Below, piece by piece: positions 6,738-8,328 of a stretch of 8,328 nucleotides of DNA. The notes beneath the pieces are model-generated. The model was not told where the DNA came from, ran no database searches, and saw only the letters and a program-made list of their open reading frames with translations. The DNA comes from JANYCG01 sp031418395. Lineage in GTDB: Bacteria; Pseudomonadota; Gammaproteobacteria; Burkholderiales; Burkholderiaceae_C. Each line of letters begins with the position of its first letter. The first letter of the stretch is position 1. The stretch spans positions 1-8,328 of the forward strand of contig JANOXL010000224.1 in NCBI GenBank assembly GCA_031418395.1, read 5' to 3'. The position numbers and the translations under genes were made by a program.

Positions 6738-7742
6738 TCAGGCTGCTACTGCAGATTTCGCAGCGCGGCGGCGTGAAATCACCAACGCAGCAAAGGCCAG
6801 GCCGAACAGGGCGATGGATTCTGGCTCCGGGATGCCATAAATCAGCAAAGCTTCGCGGGCGATCAGGCTGTGGGCGTAGGCTGATGGGTGCAGCGCATCG
6901 GAGAACAGCGATGTGTCGCAGCTCGCGCCGTTTGAAAAGGCGAACCCTGCACAAGGGAAAAGCGTGTTGGTGATGCCATACGCCGCCGGGTTGGCGCGCG
7001 CAGCAGCGGCGACGCCTGCCATATCGAGCAGGTCAATGTCGAGCCCGGCAAACACATTTTCCAAGCCCAGCAGGGTGCCGATCAAGGCATTGAACTGGGC
7101 GGTGGCACTGCTGGAAGCTTCTGTGAGGCCGAGGAGCACGGCTTCAGGCGTAGCGCCCAGATCAGGCAAACTGGAGATCAAAACGTGTTTGGCACCGCTG
7201 GCCGCAAGATAACCGACAGTGTTGCCCAAATTGGTAATGGCCGCGAGGGCAGCGTTGAAGTGGCCCAACTGATCCGCAGGGGTGACACCCTGAAAGAAGC
7301 TACGAGCGTCGCGCATGTCATTGCCGCCACCGACGACCACGTACAGTGCGTTCGGGTCGGCCAAGCCCGGTGTGGGTACTGGGTTGCCGCCACCCCAAAT
7401 GCCGACAGCCTGCGCCAGAACGCCGGGTGGGGACGAATCAGTACCCGTGCGTGCACCAGCGAACGCGAAGTTTTTTCCGTCCAAAAAAACTGGCGCGGCG
7501 TCTCCCGCCAGCCCTAAACCTGCGGCCAAGCCTTCGACCCACAGCGGGCCGTTGGAAAAACGACCGTTGAAATAGGGCTGAGCATTTCCTGGCAGTGCGC
7601 CGCCAGTCAAAATTGACAAATTGCCCGTATCCGACAAGCTGTCGCCAAACACATACATGTTCGTAAATGGCCCGGCAGCGGCGAAAAGTGGCACACTGAG
7701 CAAGAGCGGTGCGATCAGAGATTTGAGGCGTTTGAAATTCAT
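6738..7742 (-). CDS. Secreted SGNH/GDSL esterase-lipase with PEP-CTERM sorting signal
   Basis: SGNH/GDSL hydrolases cleave esters with a Ser-His-Asp centre. From ATG 7742 the product has 334 residues. It has a signal peptide (about 1-23; KRLK, then a Leu/Ala-rich core ending AAAG) and block I VFGDSLSDTGN with catalytic Ser35. Gly65 is a possible block II residue, Asn141 lies in GGGND, and block V is Asp282-Ala-Leu-His285. The C-terminus is a PEP-CTERM signal: Pro-Glu-Pro at 305-307, a hydrophobic helix at about 309-322 and Arg324-326. Such tails are known to be removed by exosortase during surface sorting in exopolysaccharide-producing bacteria; no exosortase is in this window. Two Cys pairs may exist (264, 275). 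The frame extends to 7850, but the signal peptide fixes the start at 7742. It is monocistronic, with a sigma-54-like site upstream. The substrate is unknown. Confidence 0.93.
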   Translation of the reverse strand: MNFKRLKSLIAPLLLSVPLFAAAGPFTNMYVFGDSLSDTGNLSILTGGALPGNAQPYFNGRFSNGPLWVEGLAAGLGLAGDAAPVFLDGKNFAFAGARTGTDSSPPGVLAQAVGIWGGGNPVPTPGLADPNALYVVVGGGNDMRDARSFFQGVTPADQLGHFNAALAAITNLGNTVGYLAASGAKHVLISSLPDLGATPEAVLLGLTEASSSATAQFNALIGTLLGLENVFAGLDIDLLDMAGVAAAARANPAAYGITNTLFPCAGFAFSNGASCDTSLFSDALHPSAYAHSLIAREALLIYGIPEPESIALFGLAFAALVISRRRAAKSAVAA

Positions 7743-7767
7743 GGGAGCTTTCGAATGGATAGGTGAG

Positions 7768-7789
7768 CACCTGCAAACATACACAGGTG
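7768..7789 (-). repeat. Inverted repeat CACCTG-N10-CAGGTG in the esterase leader
   Basis: CACCTG (7768-7773) and CAGGTG (7784-7789) form six-base arms with a ten-base spacer. A further AGGTGA copy lies at 7761-7766. If transcription starts near 7799 from the sigma-54 site, this would be a hairpin in the 5' untranslated region, 26 to 47 bases before the ATG. It could instead be a protein-binding site. Its function is unknown. Confidence 0.4.
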
Positions 7790-7808
7790 AATGGAAAACG
7801 AAATCATC

Positions 7809-7826
7809 AAGCAATTTCCAGGCCAA
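7809..7826 (-). promoter_or_regulatory. Candidate sigma-54 (RpoN) -24/-12 promoter of the PEP-CTERM esterase gene
   Basis: The minus strand reads TTGGC-CTGGAAA-TTGCTT. This matches the sigma-54 consensus TGGC-N7-TTGCW exactly in the GG and GC elements and in their spacing, with a pyrimidine before the TGG. Transcription would start about 12 bases past the -12 C, near 7799, giving a leader of about 57 bases. No good sigma-70 promoter was found for this gene. Published work links PEP-CTERM genes to RpoN with the PrsK/PrsR two-component pair, which agrees with this site. Confidence 0.6.
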
Positions 7827-8039
7827 AATCCAAAACCCCAATGTTGACAAGACTTGGCGGGGGGTGTTGGGCGCAGGAGGAGGTTGCGTTTGGTAACAAG
7901 TGTCAAATCTGCCGACATGGGGCGAACCCTAGGGCGATGCGGATTTTTTCGTCATGGTGGGTGCGTGCTTGGCGCGGGCAGTCGGCGGTATTCGCAGGCA
8001 ACTTCTAGGAGCCCAAGGTCAAAATCAGTCAACCTCTGT
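7827..8039. other. Intergenic region upstream of both the esterase gene and the rplC promoter
   Basis: I see no gene in these 213 bases. The short open frames here have no family features or ribosome-binding sites. TTGACA (7844-7849) and TGTCAA (7901-7906) are an inverted pair, and TGTC-N9-GACA lies at 7901-7917. They sit at about -45 to -118 relative to the predicted sigma-54 start, so they could be activator sites, but the match is weak. Confidence 0.35.
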
Positions 8040-8068
8040 TTGCCAATCTTCTGAATTCGGGTTATACT
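8040..8068 (+). promoter_or_regulatory. Strong sigma-70 promoter of the rplC operon
   Basis: TTGCCA (8040-8045) is followed, after exactly 17 bases, by TATACT (8063-8068). Both hexamers differ from consensus at one or two positions and the spacing is ideal. Transcription should start near 8075, about 160 bases before the rplC ATG. Confidence 0.82.
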
Positions 8069-8074
8069 CATGGG

Positions 8075-8233
8075 CTCTGCTCAAAACGGGATGACTTTTC
8101 TGTTGCAGGCGGAGTTTATTAACTGTCTTTCACATTAGCCTTGGGTGCCTTTCAGTACTGAAAAGTACGAATAAGTCACTAAGGACGCGCTGACCAATTG
8201 AAGTTGGCGCGGTGGAAGTTACGAAAGAAAACA
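8075..8233 (+). promoter_or_regulatory. Structured 5' leader of the rplC operon
   Basis: The leader contains two clear hairpins. The first is GTACT-GAAA-AGTAC (8155-8168), capped by a GNRA tetraloop and extended by TTC/GAA pairing (8151-8153 with 8169-8171) around a bulged A. The second pairs CGCG (8186-8189) with CGCG (8208-8211) and CCAA (8194-8197) with TTGG (8204-8207), leaving a four-base bulge. Neither is followed by a T run, so they are not terminators. A ribosomal-protein autoregulatory site is the natural guess, since S10/L3 operons are controlled by L4 in gammaproteobacteria; this is inference. Confidence 0.5.
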
Positions 8234-8328
8234 ATGAGTCAAAGCAATCGATTGGGGTTGCTGGGACGCAAGGTTGGCATGATGCGCCTGTTTACCGATG
8301 AAGGGGATGCGATCCCTGTCACGGTAGT
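8234..8328 (+). CDS. rplC: 50S ribosomal protein L3, N-terminal part (3'-truncated by window edge)
   Basis: L3 is an early-assembling large-subunit protein near the peptidyl-transferase centre. Only 31 codons and two bases are present. The translation MSQSNRLGLLGRKVGMMRLF continues with TDEGDAIPVTV, which is the conserved L3 N-terminus (LLGRKVGM and F-T-D-x-G-x-x-I-P-V-T-V). A GAAAG at 8223-8227 stands six bases before the ATG and can serve as ribosome-binding site. In the classic S10 operon rpsJ lies directly before rplC. Here there is no rpsJ; rplC has its own promoter and leader, so the operon appears split in this lineage. Confidence 0.95.
   Translation, partial: MSQSNRLGLLGRKVGMMRLFTDEGDAIPVTV

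Noticed and set aside
7743..7850. N-terminal extension of the esterase frame
   Set aside because: It would bury the clear signal peptide that starts at 7742 and would overlap the predicted leader and sigma-54 site.
7854..8054. Short plus-strand open frames before rplC
   Set aside because: No ribosome-binding site, no conserved features, and overlap with the rplC promoter region.
1..8328. CRISPR arrays, tRNA genes, insertion sequences and phage genes
   Set aside because: Looked for on both strands by eye; no regularly spaced repeats, tRNA cloverleaf, transposase motifs or phage proteins were found.

Overview
The window looks like a chromosomal segment of a GC-rich betaproteobacterium, most likely Burkholderiales and probably near Comamonadaceae (Rhodoferax/Polaromonas-like). 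This rests on the familiar order rpsI - DUF6776-like membrane protein - bactofilin - erpA - anmK - M23 peptidase - tyrS and on the protein sequences. The genus is an inference; no database search was possible.

Layout. 1-345 is the 3' end of rpsI (ribosomal protein S9), closed by a strong terminator at 471-506. 570-1729 carries two rightward genes: a membrane-anchored coiled-coil protein (DUF6776-like) and a bactofilin. 1831-2232 is erpA, the A-type Fe-S carrier. Its terminator (2287-2312) lies inside the 3' end of the convergent anmK gene. 2258-4953 on the minus strand is a two-gene unit: an M23 metallopeptidase (promoter-proximal), then anmK. An intercistronic hairpin separates them. tyrS (5235-6479) is divergent from this unit.

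After tyrS comes a very AT-rich stretch (40 G/C in 180 bases at 6481-6660) full of small inverted repeats, ending in a bidirectional terminator. A minus-strand gene for a secreted SGNH/GDSL esterase with a C-terminal PEP-CTERM sorting signal follows (6738-7742). Upstream of it is a good match to a sigma-54 -24/-12 promoter. From 8040 on there is a strong sigma-70 promoter, a structured leader of about 160 nt, and the first 31 codons of rplC (L3), with no rpsJ directly before it.

How the genes may work together. Four genes (DUF6776-like, bactofilin, M23 endopeptidase, AnmK) concern the cell envelope: scaffolding, cross-link cleavage and recycling of anhydro-MurNAc. rpsI, tyrS and rplC are translation genes, and erpA is Fe-S maturation. 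The esterase is the accessory gene of the window. Its PEP-CTERM tail implies processing by an exosortase encoded elsewhere, and the sigma-54 site suggests control by an enhancer-binding regulator such as PrsK/PrsR.

Most worth checking: the sigma-54/PEP-CTERM esterase unit, the terminator embedded in (and apparently lengthening) AnmK, and the rplC leader.
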